Shown: positions 44,128-53,233, counted from the first letter of the stretch. The stretch is 64,000 nt of DNA from [Leptolyngbya] sp. JSC-1 (GCA_000733415.1 KL662191.1:3051015-3115014), one strand, 5' to 3'. Numbers and translations: made by a program. Notes: generated from the sequence alone by a model not told the origin.

Positions 44128-46041
44128 CGTAGAGCCTGCTTGCAATAGCTGGGAGAATCGTGAGTGTGGGTCTTGCTGTAGGGTTAGGCGATCGCCGTAT
44201 TCAATCACTTGACCGTTTTCTAAAATCAGAATCCGATCAACTCGCTGAACAGTGGCTAGGCGGTGGGCAATAATAATCCCGGTGCATTTCAGCAGCAGTT
44301 GATCGACCGCATGTTCAATTAACCGTTCCGTTGTTGGATCGAGGCGAGAGGAGGCTTCATCTAGAATTACTAATCCTGGCTTTTTCAGAAACACCCGCGC
44401 AAATGCCAAGAGCTGGGCCTGACCTGCCGAAAGTCCACCGTTCTCTGCCCCTAACAGCGTATCCAATCCAGCCGGAAGCGATTGCAGCCATTTGTCTAAC
44501 CCCAACCACCCTAAAGCCTCTAAAATCGCGCTGTCTGGAATGCGAGGATCAAAAAATGTGAGGTTATCGCGAACGCTCGCTTGAAACAACTGCACATCCT
44601 GGGTGACAAAGCCAACCTGCTGCCGCAGATGCTTCAGCGGTACTTGCCTAATCGCCACATCCCCAAAACGAATGGTCCCAATCTGAGGGTCGTATAGCCG
44701 TAGCAACAGCCGAGCCAGCGTTGATTTACCGCTGCCAGTTCGTCCTAATATGCCCAAGGCTTGACCAGCAGGAAGGTGAAAGGAAAGGTTTTGTAAGGCC
44801 CATGAATTCTGGTCATTCGATTGTTGGATTGCACGATTTACGCTTGACTCCGATTCGGCTGATCTCACTGTCGCTCGCAGAGCGCGTTCCACGAACGAAG
44901 CCTGACTTCTGACTCCCAACTCCTGACTCCCGACTCCGGTTTGGCTGAGCTCACCGTCGCTCGCGGAGCGCGTTCCACGAACGAAGCCTGACTCCTCATA
45001 ACTAAACCAAACCTGCTCAAATGTTACCGCCAATGCCCCCGCTGGCAAAACCGCATCTCCGCCTGCCGGCAGCCGAGCCTGCACCTGTAAGAGCGCCTGA
45101 ATCCGCTGTAGGCTGGCTTCTACCTGCTGGAGTTCTTCCAGCTCTTCGCGAATTCGTTCAATTGGTTGGGCTAATAAGTTGGTGTAGTGAAAGATGACAT
45201 AGGCGGTACCAATCGTGATCGCCTGCTGTTGCCAGAGATAGGCACTGACAGCCAGTGCAATCGCATTTCCGGTTGTGAACAGCCCTACCGATGTGGCCCA
45301 CAGCACCGTGCTGGCAAACCGCGCTTTTTGATAGATCGGCAACCATTGCTGCAACAGGCGATGAAACTGCCGCATCACATAACTGACCGCACCATTGGCG
45401 CGAATATCTTCTCGCCCCGCCAGATACTCACCCAAAAAGCCAAAAAACTCAGCGCTGATCTGGCGATAGGTGGCCCAAGGTGCAACGGCAAAAGGCTGTA
45501 GCCCCAACAAGACGACCAGTGCTATTAGCGCAAACCCAGTCAACGCTGCTCCCGCCAAGCGATTTTCATAAAACAAAACCACCAGCGTTCCTAACAGCAG
45601 CAGTCCGTTGCCAATGACCTGAATCACGAGCTGGGAAAAGAAGCGGGCCAGCACATTTACATCGCCATCGATTCGTTCCAGTAACTCTCCGGGCGTGTGG
45701 GCTTTGTGGAAGGTTAAATCAAGCTGAAGACAATGGCTAACCAGATCGGCTCGCAGGGCATTTGTGGCAGTCCAGGCGACCGTTTCACCGAAATAGGTGG
45801 CAATGATACTAAGAATTTGGCTCAGTAAGGCGACTCCCAGAAACAGCAGAGCTGCGGTCAGTAGGGACTGAGGAGGACCACCGGTCATCGTAGTATCAAT
45901 AAAATAGCCCAACAGTTGTGGGTTGAAAATCTGTAAACCGATGCTGCCCAATAGGGCAATCGCCAGCCCAGCGACACGACTTTGTTGGGATTTAAGATAG
46001 TGACCAAGCAGTTCCCCGTAGCGTTTGAAGGGAATGTTCAT
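44113..46041 (-). CDS. Exporter-fold ABC half-transporter B (LSAGQ signature)
   Basis: The 642-residue protein has a six-helix membrane domain (1 to about 325) and one ATPase domain. It has an A-loop Tyr in VWFSYEE, Walker A LGRTGSGKSTL, a degenerate signature LSAGQAQLLAFARV, Walker B LVILDEASSRLD with the catalytic Glu, and switch His in IIAHRL. Residues about 347-409 are an in-frame insertion made of repeat DNA, placed between the A-loop and the next strand. The intact Glu with an altered signature is the complement of half-transporter A, so A and B may pair. It lies 387 bp beyond the stop of the [2Fe-2S] protein copy B gene, on the same strand. Confidence 0.87.
   Translation of the reverse strand: MNIPFKRYGELLGHYLKSQQSRVAGLAIALLGSIGLQIFNPQLLGYFIDTTMTGGPPQSLLTAALLFLGVALLSQILSIIATYFGETVAWTATNALRADLVSHCLQLDLTFHKAHTPGELLERIDGDVNVLARFFSQLVIQVIGNGLLLLGTLVVLFYENRLAGAALTGFALIALVVLLGLQPFAVAPWATYRQISAEFFGFLGEYLAGREDIRANGAVSYVMRQFHRLLQQWLPIYQKARFASTVLWATSVGLFTTGNAIALAVSAYLWQQQAITIGTAYVIFHYTNLLAQPIERIREELEELQQVEASLQRIQALLQVQARLPAGGDAVLPAGALAVTFEQVWFSYEESGFVRGTRSASDGELSQTGVGSQELGVRSQASFVERALRATVRSAESESSVNRAIQQSNDQNSWALQNLSFHLPAGQALGILGRTGSGKSTLARLLLRLYDPQIGTIRFGDVAIRQVPLKHLRQQVGFVTQDVQLFQASVRDNLTFFDPRIPDSAILEALGWLGLDKWLQSLPAGLDTLLGAENGGLSAGQAQLLAFARVFLKKPGLVILDEASSRLDPTTERLIEHAVDQLLLKCTGIIIAHRLATVQRVDRILILENGQVIEYGDRLTLQQDPHSRFSQLLQAGSTSMLR
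44846..44993 (-). repeat. Duplicated 62-nt palindromic repeat inserted in ABC gene B
   Basis: Two 62-nt copies at 44846-44907 and 44932-44993 differ at only a few positions and share GAGCGCGTTCCACGAACGAA. They start 86 bp apart, so they are read in different frames, yet the coding frame stays open. The sequence resembles the GGAACGCGCTC(C/T)GCGAGCGAC palindromes dispersed in cyanobacterial genomes. The insertion avoids all ATP-site motifs. Confidence 0.85.
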
Positions 46042-46092
46042 CCCACATCCTCTCTTCTATCATCCAGGTAATACTTATCGTTACCCAAAACG

Positions 46093-46323
46093 GTGCAGCA
46101 TTTGGGGCAATTGTCTGAGTTTCAGCAGCTGGCGGTTGAGATGATTGCCCTAGTCGAGGCAAAAGACCAGGATAGCCTATATGGTGCCGTTACAATTGGC
46201 AATGCTTGGCGTTTCGGTCGTTTAGATAGAACACAAAAACGAATCACTCAAGATATCGCCTTGTATCGAGTTCCAGATGATCTAGAAGAGTTAATGCGAT
46301 CAATGATTGGCATGATTGAATGA
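46093..46323 (+). pseudogene. C-terminal fragment of a nuclease-like hypothetical protein
   Basis: The 76-residue frame from a GTG holds YGAVTIGNAWRFGRLDRTQK and ITQDIALYRVPDDLEELMRS. This resembles the C-terminal third of cyanobacterial hypothetical proteins of about 200 residues with a restriction-endonuclease-like fold. The upstream two thirds are missing, replaced by the promoter region of the opposing ABC gene. I therefore read it as a remnant. A true small protein cannot be excluded. Confidence 0.5.
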
Positions 46324-46427
46324 GAAGCATAAGACCACCAGTAGCTTAGCTTAAATTCTGCCAGCTTAGAAGGTGATTTTGGCTCCTAGCGGGAGTTTTT
46401 TGGCGTGTAGACGGAATTTTTGATTGT

Positions 46428-47420
46428 TTAAAACCGTTTGATCAGGTGAGTAAGTCGGTACTGCTTCACCTCCCAGAGAGGTTGATTCTTGCCGGATGCC
46501 CACATCGTTGTAACGGTACCCTTAGCTTCAATTCGGGCTTCGTAAGTGCCGTGGATGCTGCCATCTGGTGAGGTAAACTCGATCTGCACCTCGACCCAAT
46601 TGGGATAATCTTCATCGGATGGGTCAATTGCCAACACCTGTCCCGATTTCGGATAGTCCAGCCAATCCCAGCCTTCCTGCATCCAAATTTCTCGTTCTGC
46701 GATTTGCTCCGCCCAACCCAATCCAGCCCAGCCCACATAGAAGGGACAAAGTTGCTCAACTGAACCACTGTGATGGACTAGTAGGTCTACTATTTCACAG
46801 TTTAGCCGTCCCCAGTAGCGTCCTGTAGGAAAATCAACCAGCAGCGGGGCGAAATTATGGGGACCCAGGTGGCTACAGCGCCAGACGCGCAGGCGAGAGG
46901 ACGCACACTTGTTGCGAAGTTGGCGGTAAATCGGATAGCCAAATCGCCCACAGGCGAGATCGTAACTGCCATGCGTACAAAGCATCATGTCTCGAATGTG
47001 ACTGGTTGCTTGTCGGTAGTGCTCAAACTGAGATAGCTGATCCGATTGCTTCAGGAGCGCCGTTGCTAACGGGATAATCTTCTCTTGAGGAATCAGGAAT
47101 TCTTGTTTCTCGTAATGAGCAAAGCGTTCAGTTGGTCGCTGATAGTGCAGTACGCGGGTTTGATTGGGGTGTGAGTCATAATCAGGAACGATCGCTATGA
47201 CTCTAGCGCTAATGCCCTGTTCTTGATGTAACGCTTTTGCCATTTTGTGAATCACACCAAGCTGAGGATGCTCGTAAACCGCGTTTGCTGACCAGGGTTC
47301 CGGCATTTCAACGAAGAGGAACTGACCGTAGGTGCCAGCAGAGCCAATTGGATCTTCGCCGTTGGCTTTGGACACTTCAGAGCAAAATCGGCATTCTTTG
47401 ATGATGTCAATTTGAGTCAT
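46428..47420 (-). CDS. Sucrase/ferredoxin-like [2Fe-2S] protein (Apd1-type), copy B
   Basis: The 330-residue paralogue of the 40622 gene. The cluster motifs are CTHGSYDLACGRFGYPIYRQ near residue 160 and SHLGPHNFAPLLVDFPTGRYWG near 190. The second Cys of the first motif and both His of HxxxH are kept, as in copy A. The N-terminus has an extra Cys pair (CRFCSEVSKANGEDPIGSAG). Its ATG overlaps the stop of the binding-protein gene (ATGA), so the two are translationally coupled, which strengthens a link to siderophore handling. Reductive iron release in the cytosol is inferred, not shown. Confidence 0.82.
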   Translation of the reverse strand: MTQIDIIKECRFCSEVSKANGEDPIGSAGTYGQFLFVEMPEPWSANAVYEHPQLGVIHKMAKALHQEQGISARVIAIVPDYDSHPNQTRVLHYQRPTERFAHYEKQEFLIPQEKIIPLATALLKQSDQLSQFEHYRQATSHIRDMMLCTHGSYDLACGRFGYPIYRQLRNKCASSRLRVWRCSHLGPHNFAPLLVDFPTGRYWGRLNCEIVDLLVHHSGSVEQLCPFYVGWAGLGWAEQIAEREIWMQEGWDWLDYPKSGQVLAIDPSDEDYPNWVEVQIEFTSPDGSIHGTYEARIEAKGTVTTMWASGKNQPLWEVKQYRLTHLIKRF

Positions 47421-48436
47421 GACTGTAGTTCTGTGTTCTCAAGCAAGTACTTAAACAAATCATCGACGATGGCATTTGCTTCTAGAATGCTGTCCCCGAT
47501 CCAATAACTTGGCACGTTGTAAACATTCCCCTGCTGAACGGCATGAAGCTGTAACCAGAGGGGATCATTCTTTAAATTCTTTAGGGTTGATTGAATTGTT
47601 TGCTCATCAGCAGGGCTATTACTGTAAGACCAAATCAAAATGATATCGGCATCAATATCTTGAATGCGCTCTTTGGGAATTAGTGTATTTTCATAGCGGT
47701 CATGTACGGGTGGATAAGCTAATCCAGCATCTCGCAAAATTGTAGAGGTAAATCCATCATTTGTATACAGCGCAAACCCTTCTGGGTAGATTCGCACGAC
47801 TGAGATATGAATTTGCTGAAGCTTGTCTCCCATTTGAATCCTGAATTGCGCTAATCGAGTATCATAATCTGCTATTAGCTGTTCAGCTTCCTGGCTTTTT
47901 CCAAGTGCTTCAGCCTGTTTAATCAAGACACGTTTCCAATCTTCATTAGTTTGATATTCAGCTAATATGGTGGGTGCAATTTGGGTAAGTTGACTATAGA
48001 TTGCTCTTTGATAGGAACTGCCTAGAATCAAGTCAGGCTTCAGCGTAAGAATCTTTTCAAGATTGGGTTCTCCTGCAGAGAAAACATGTGCGATGCCTGC
48101 AACTCTATCCTTGAGGTGTGACGAAATTATTGGATTAGTCCAACTCCCAACTGGCACAATACCTAACGCTAGAGCATTACCCACACCATCCAAAGTAACT
48201 ACTCGTTGCGGTCTTAGTGGAACACAGGTTTCACCCATTGAATGCCGTACCATTCGACAGTTGGGTGGAGTTGCTAATGAGGGTGAAGAGAGAGAATCGC
48301 GAGAGGACGGAGGAATACAAGCTGAAATGAAACAGATGGTGATAAGTATGAGAGTGAACAACCAATAATGGGACCATCTCAATGCCTGCATGAGGGAGTT
48401 CTTGCACTCTTTCCACTGGAATTGAATCAATATCAT
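47417..48436 (-). CDS. Iron-siderophore substrate-binding lipoprotein (module 2)
   Basis: The 339-residue protein has a good lipobox (ICFISAC, Cys40). The family core follows: CRMVRHSMGETCVPLRPQRV, LEKILTLKPDLILG, QIHISVVRIYPEGFALY and AIVDDLFKYLLEN at the end. The start at 48436 keeps the short spacing (6 nt) to the receptor stop that all modules show; MQALRW at 48391 is an alternative. It delivers ferric siderophore to the shared permease. Its stop overlaps the start of the [2Fe-2S] gene. Confidence 0.92.
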   Translation of the reverse strand: MILIQFQWKECKNSLMQALRWSHYWLFTLILITICFISACIPPSSRDSLSSPSLATPPNCRMVRHSMGETCVPLRPQRVVTLDGVGNALALGIVPVGSWTNPIISSHLKDRVAGIAHVFSAGEPNLEKILTLKPDLILGSSYQRAIYSQLTQIAPTILAEYQTNEDWKRVLIKQAEALGKSQEAEQLIADYDTRLAQFRIQMGDKLQQIHISVVRIYPEGFALYTNDGFTSTILRDAGLAYPPVHDRYENTLIPKERIQDIDADIILIWSYSNSPADEQTIQSTLKNLKNDPLWLQLHAVQQGNVYNVPSYWIGDSILEANAIVDDLFKYLLENTELQS

Positions 48437-48442
48437 AGATCC

Positions 48443-51031
48443 CTAAAACTCTACTGATACCGTAGCTAGAACTATGAATGGGATGCCGGGGTTAACCGCT
48501 GTTCTAAAGGCGGCTGACTCGATGTAATTGACATCAAACAAATTTTTAGCATTGATTGCCACCTGCCAATTATTTCTTCGATAAAACAGGCTGGCATCTG
48601 TACGAACGTAGCTGGGAATTTGGAATGAATTATCTACATCTCCCTGTCGCTCACCGACAAAAAATACCCCTAGCCCAAACCCCAATCCTTGCAAATTACC
48701 GGATTGAATCTCATAGGTACTCCATAAACTCGCGGCATTTTCTGGTACGCCAAATAATCGATTTCCTTCACGGGGGCTATTATCTCTGGTAATTTCAGCA
48801 TTTGTGTAGGCATAGGAGGCAACTACATTCCAACCGGGAAGGATTTCTCCAATTAGATCCAATTCGATTCCCTGGCTTCGTTGCTCTCCAATCGCAATAC
48901 TAAAATCTGGATTATCTGGATCAGTTGCAGCCACATTACTTCGGGTTAAATGATAAGCCGCTAGATTGGTAATCAGTCTGCCATCCAGCCATTCACCCCG
49001 AACTCCAATTTCATATTGGGTTCCGCGCACTGGCTCAAGAATGGAACCGTCAACAGTTCTGCCCGAGTTGGGTGCAAACGATTGGCTAAAGCTGGCATAA
49101 AGGGACAATGGCTCGATCGGCTGATAGACTAGCCCTATACGTGGCGTAAATGCCTCATCCTGCTGCTGAGATTCTCCTTCTCCAAAGCTGCCGCCCAGTT
49201 CAGTTCGCTGATCTACAATGTCAAACCGTCCACCCAGTAACAATTTCAAGTTGTCGAGCAGCGTAATTTGGTCTTGAAGATAGATTCCCAGCACATCGAT
49301 TTGTTCATTGAAGATTCCGGCTTCTGTAGGAAACTCATCTTGCTGAGGACGAGATGCCCCTCCATAATCTGGGTCAAAGATGTTGATGCTAGGAGCATCA
49401 GTGCTAAACGCTTCAGAATCATACGCCTGCCGTTCCAAATCAATCCCGAATAGCAGCGTGTGCTCGATCGAACCAGTAGAAAATTCACCAACGATGTTTG
49501 TTTGTAGGGCATACCCGTTGACGAAATATTCCTGATTTTCCCAGGTTCTAGTCAGAATACCTGTACCTTCATCAAAACTGTTTGGTTCAGCCCTGCGATT
49601 TGGTTGATAGGCATCTGTAAACCGAAATGCATTCCGAATCCTCCAGTTTTCACTTAACCGATGCTCTAGACGATAGCCGATAGAGAACTCTTCGTTTCTA
49701 GCAATATCATCTGGTTCCCCTAAAATGCGACCGAATGGAATATCCACAATACCATCACCGATAGCAAGTAGCCCTCGATCGAAGGGGCGCTCATCGTTGA
49801 GATATTCCAACTCAAGGAATAAATCTGTGCGATCGCCAATTCGCCACAGAAGCACTGGAGCGACAAAAATACGCTCAATCCCCTGATCAAAGTCACGAAA
49901 CCCGTCACCTCGTTCATACGCTAGATTAAGTCGATAAAGCAAGGTGCGGTCTGCGTTCAACGGCCCCGACAAGTCAACGGTGGGGCGAACAAACCCAAAG
50001 CTTCCCGCTTGTAGCTCAGCTGAGTAAAATGGCTCTTCCAGCGGCTGTTCGGTGATGATATTAATCAGTCCACCTGGTTCGATTGCACCGCCAAAGATCG
50101 CAGAAGCTGGCCCCTTGAGAACTTCTATACGTTCAATATTGGCAGGATCGCGTACTCCATTGAAATTTGAATTAAATCGAAACCCGTCTCGCAAAGTACT
50201 GCCCAGTTGAAATCCTTGCTGGAACCCTCGGATGATGAAGCGATCCTGGGTATTAGCAAAGGTATTTCCCTGAACGACGCCACTGACATTTCGAGTTGCC
50301 TCTTGCAAATTGGTAACAGCCTGATCCTCCAGCACTTGACGGGGCAGCACTTGAATGGATTGGGGAATATCCCTGAGCGGTGTATCAGTCCTCGTTGCGG
50401 TTGTGGCATCGTCAGAAGCATACCCATCTTGCGCTCCTGTCACCACGACCTGAATTTCATTCTCAGGTTCATCAGCCGTTTCTGTGCCTGGGATCACGTT
50501 CAGCACTATCCCTTGAGCATCTGTCTCGATCTCCGCTGCTGGCGGTGCGTCAACTCCTGTAATCGCTACTCGCACCCGGTTGTTGGGCAAACTCGTCACG
50601 CTCACCAACGCAATTCCCTCTACTGGATTTGTCTGCTGAAAGGCATCGCCTTCTGGTAATGCCAACACCACGTCGGAGAATTCGACAACTAAAGCATTCT
50701 CAATTGTAGAAATTGATGGTTCAGACAATTGATTATCTGCTGTTTCTAAAACGACTTCAAGATCTGCGTCAGTTGCATTCAACTGAACTCCTGTAATTGT
50801 CACAGTTGCCGTTTGAGCAATTTGATTGAGCCATTCATCTGCTGTTATTGCAGGCTGCTCGATTGCATTCAGTGAGAACTTTTCAGGAGATACGGTAGAA
50901 GAATTGCTGTCTACTTGCCTCGTTGTCTCTTGATAATTTTGGGTTTTTCCCTCACTTGCCTCAACCGGAGAAACCAGCAAGCTTAAAAGAACACCTGTTA
51001 TCCAAATTAATTGTTGCTGTTGACTTTGCAT
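48443..51031 (-). CDS. TonB-dependent siderophore receptor with AMIN domain (receptor 2)
   Basis: The protein is 862 residues from MQSQQQQLIWITGVLLSLLV; an upstream ATG at 51076 would place 15 extra residues before the signal peptide. The AMIN domain (TVTITGVQLNATDADLEVVL) is followed by a TonB-box-like IQVVVTGAQ and a plug (TPLRDIPQSIQVLPRQVLED, FIIRGFQ, IEVLKGPASAIFGG). The barrel ends in LATVSVEF. It shares clear identity with receptors 3 and 4. An AraC gene and a tandem operator lie just upstream, and the binding protein follows after 6 nt. Confidence 0.93.
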   Translation of the reverse strand: MQSQQQQLIWITGVLLSLLVSPVEASEGKTQNYQETTRQVDSNSSTVSPEKFSLNAIEQPAITADEWLNQIAQTATVTITGVQLNATDADLEVVLETADNQLSEPSISTIENALVVEFSDVVLALPEGDAFQQTNPVEGIALVSVTSLPNNRVRVAITGVDAPPAAEIETDAQGIVLNVIPGTETADEPENEIQVVVTGAQDGYASDDATTATRTDTPLRDIPQSIQVLPRQVLEDQAVTNLQEATRNVSGVVQGNTFANTQDRFIIRGFQQGFQLGSTLRDGFRFNSNFNGVRDPANIERIEVLKGPASAIFGGAIEPGGLINIITEQPLEEPFYSAELQAGSFGFVRPTVDLSGPLNADRTLLYRLNLAYERGDGFRDFDQGIERIFVAPVLLWRIGDRTDLFLELEYLNDERPFDRGLLAIGDGIVDIPFGRILGEPDDIARNEEFSIGYRLEHRLSENWRIRNAFRFTDAYQPNRRAEPNSFDEGTGILTRTWENQEYFVNGYALQTNIVGEFSTGSIEHTLLFGIDLERQAYDSEAFSTDAPSINIFDPDYGGASRPQQDEFPTEAGIFNEQIDVLGIYLQDQITLLDNLKLLLGGRFDIVDQRTELGGSFGEGESQQQDEAFTPRIGLVYQPIEPLSLYASFSQSFAPNSGRTVDGSILEPVRGTQYEIGVRGEWLDGRLITNLAAYHLTRSNVAATDPDNPDFSIAIGEQRSQGIELDLIGEILPGWNVVASYAYTNAEITRDNSPREGNRLFGVPENAASLWSTYEIQSGNLQGLGFGLGVFFVGERQGDVDNSFQIPSYVRTDASLFYRRNNWQVAINAKNLFDVNYIESAAFRTAVNPGIPFIVLATVSVEF

Positions 51032-51151
51032 CGCTCCACACACCTTGAACAGGAAGCAGAAGAAATGAGCCTTCAACTGCTCTCCACTGCCTTAGTTAAT
51101 AATCTTTTGCAAAAAGCTTACAGGGTTTAAAGGTACAATGGACAATAATAA

Positions 51152-51187
51152 ATTGCTCCAGCCGGACTTTTTTTTGCTCCAACCGGA
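51152..51187 (-). promoter_or_regulatory. Tandem 21-bp-spaced site upstream of receptor 2 (putative AraC operator)
   Basis: On the minus strand TCCGGTTGGAGCAAA (51187-51173) and TCCGGCTGGAGCAAT (51166-51152) repeat with 21-bp spacing. They lie about 120 bp upstream of the receptor start. Beyond the site, the leader (GTAAGCTTTTTG and flanks) is alike in receptor 4, so the promoter as a whole is conserved between these two modules. Confidence 0.75.
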
Positions 51188-51229
51188 CTTTCTAGGGTGA
51201 TTGCTAAGGTGATTGCCAAGTGACGATGG

Positions 51230-52228
51230 TTATTTTCTCTGCTGCAACGCTTTTGGATTCACACCAAACCTTTTCTTAAAAGCGGCATTAAAGGCACTCT
51301 GACTGGCATAACCAACTCGTTGTGCGGTTTCTTTAACGTTTGTTTGTCCTGCACTTAGCAGTTGGTATGCCTGCTGCATTCGGTAATCATGCAAATAGCC
51401 GAACACAGTAGTTCCGAAGACTTGACGGAAGCCCTGCTTCAGCTTCCGGTCATTTAGCCCAACCTGTCGTGCCAGTTCCAGTAGCGAGGGGGGCTGGTGC
51501 AAGTGATGAATCAAAACCTCTTTGGCCTGATGAATACAGTTGATATCGGCAGCGGAGAGTTTACAGGAGTGAGAACCTTCATTTCCACTAACCTGCGATA
51601 ACCACAGAATCAGTAATTCCAATGCCTTACTTTCCAAATAGAATCGCCGAGTCCAGTTCTGGTAGGGGCAATTTAAAATCTGCTGCAAAACCTGATGCAT
51701 CTCAAGCGTGGTTGTTTCCATGCGATAGTAGGGCGACAATTCTTGCTGTTCCACGAGTAATTGCAACTCTTTCGGCAGCGCCGAAACTGACTCACCGCTC
51801 ATCTGCCGCAACGCCTCAGACTGAATCCCAGCTCGAACTTTGACGATATGATCGCCCGCTGCCCAATCTTCGGTTTCTCTGCCTTCAGGCACAAACTCCA
51901 GATAGTTTTTTCCAGGCAACTCAACAATGTAATCTGTCAGGCCATGATGAATCGTTCTAACAATTCCAGAAACCACAAAGCTAATACAAACATTGCCAGG
52001 ATAGGTTTCGCTGGAATGTTGACTACTGATTGTGACATCTTCCCAAAGCCTGTAGCCAGATATTACCAAATGCAACCCGTTGCGGAGTGAGATTTGTTGC
52101 TCGCTTCCCCAACCAAGCTGTCCAGCAAATGTGCATTGCTCAAATGCTGAAGCAGACGAAATGGTTGCGCTTCTGTCCTGCTCCTGCCACAGCTCACACC
52201 AATCCGAATCCGACAGTTTTAAGCTCAT
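51230..52228 (-). CDS. AraC-family regulator (PchR-like), module 2
   Basis: The 332-residue protein has a divergent N-terminal ligand domain (about 1-225) and the conserved double HTH (about 235-332): PSLLELARQVGLNDRKLKQG, FRQVFGTTVFGYLHDYRMQQ and VKETAQRVGYASQSAFNAAF. It lies directly upstream of receptor 2 in the same direction, with the tandem site in the gap. Activation of the receptor when its ferric siderophore is bound is the expected role by analogy with PchR. It lies 199 bp from the receptor start. Confidence 0.9.
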   Translation of the reverse strand: MSLKLSDSDWCELWQEQDRSATISSASAFEQCTFAGQLGWGSEQQISLRNGLHLVISGYRLWEDVTISSQHSSETYPGNVCISFVVSGIVRTIHHGLTDYIVELPGKNYLEFVPEGRETEDWAAGDHIVKVRAGIQSEALRQMSGESVSALPKELQLLVEQQELSPYYRMETTTLEMHQVLQQILNCPYQNWTRRFYLESKALELLILWLSQVSGNEGSHSCKLSAADINCIHQAKEVLIHHLHQPPSLLELARQVGLNDRKLKQGFRQVFGTTVFGYLHDYRMQQAYQLLSAGQTNVKETAQRVGYASQSAFNAAFKKRFGVNPKALQQRK

Positions 52229-52319
52229 GGATTGATCTCCGAAAGCCAGAATTGCAGGTTAACTCCTGGGATTGTAGGAGCAGCTACAACTCTTAGTTGA
52301 GAGAAGTTTGCATTAGCTA

Positions 52320-52642
52320 TTATACTGGACGGGACATTACTTTCCTTAATTCGGGCAATAAATCTGCTGGCTTCAAAGGGGAATAGGGACATTTCGGTGG
52401 AAACATTCGCTGCGGCAATCCCGTTTCGGCAATGGCCTCGGTCACGGCGTCTTGATAACACTCGGCGAACACCTGCACCAGATAAGATTTGAGGCTAGGT
52501 GAATCCTGGAGAATCAGTTTGATTTGTGTAAATCACTCCAGCACCTCTGTCTGAACAGCGCAGCCTGTTGCTCAACCCAGATCACAGAATCTGCCTCGTA
52601 CTGGGTCACGCCTATCTTTGTTTCTGGGGATGTTGTCATCAT
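52320..52642 (-). pseudogene. DUF29-family gene with internal deletion
   Basis: The minus strand starts MTTSPETKIGVTQYEADSVI, then WVEQQAALFRQRCWSDL, the DUF29 N-terminus, which ends at a TGA (52516-52514). In the next frame the DUF29 C-terminus follows: LQDSPSLKSYLVQVFAECYQ, DAVTEAIAETGLP and FPPKCPYS, to a TAA at 52320. The central 50 or so residues are missing and the frames no longer match, so a deletion with frame change has killed the gene. DUF29 genes are common in cyanobacteria, with unknown function. Confidence 0.85.
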
Positions 52643-52663
52643 GACACGTTTCTCCGTATAGCT

Positions 52664-53233
52664 TCAAGCAAAAAACCGCTCAATTGGACAACAAAAATCA
52701 GGCAACAGCGGTGACGTAATTTCGTCTTCCACTAATAGCGTTGCCACCCGCACCAACTGAGCATTTTCCCGACGGTAAACCTCGACCTGCTGCAACTGCC
52801 AATTCACAATCCAATATTCCTGAACGCCCTGAATTGAATAAAGCTTTAGCTTAGCTTCCTTGTCTCGACGCTCATTGGTTGTCCCTAGTGACAGCACTTC
52901 CACAACCAACTCAGGTGCTCCGGTCAAATGACCCGCCTCGTCCAGCAACACAGTCAGGCGATCGGTGCTAATCCACACCACATCTGGAATCACGCTATCT
53001 GTCTCAGTAAAGATAATTCCAGGGGTTGTGACGGCTCTACCTCGTCTAGTAGACTGTGACCATGTTCGTAATTCCGCATAAACATTGCCTACGGTATCCT
53101 GATGCCCCCAGTGCGGTGCCCTCGTCACAAACAGCTCCCCATCAATAATTTCGTAGCGCTTCCACTCATCTGCTGCTAGCAGATCGACATCCGCGATTGT
53201 CCACTGCACTCGCCCCGTTGCTGCTTGACTCAT
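52664..53233 (-). CDS. Uma2-family endonuclease-like protein
   Basis: The 189-residue protein has the complete Uma2 layout: WTIADVDLLAADEWKRYEII, DGELFVTRAP.H, VIPDVVWIS, ELVVEVLSLGTTNERRD, KLKLYSIQGVQEYWIVNWQ. The fold's acidic residues in PDVVW and VVEVLS are present. It is adjacent to the broken DUF29 gene and upstream of AraC 2. Function is unproven. The 245-bp gap to the next gene (53234-53478) shows no further gene. Confidence 0.88.
   Translation of the reverse strand: MSQAATGRVQWTIADVDLLAADEWKRYEIIDGELFVTRAPHWGHQDTVGNVYAELRTWSQSTRRGRAVTTPGIIFTETDSVIPDVVWISTDRLTVLLDEAGHLTGAPELVVEVLSLGTTNERRDKEAKLKLYSIQGVQEYWIVNWQLQQVEVYRRENAQLVRVATLLVEDEITSPLLPDFCCPIERFFA

Noticed and set aside
52225..52461. 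78-codon minus-strand frame beside AraC 2
   Set aside because: It is an out-of-frame reading of the DUF29 remnant, whose true frame gives the family motifs.
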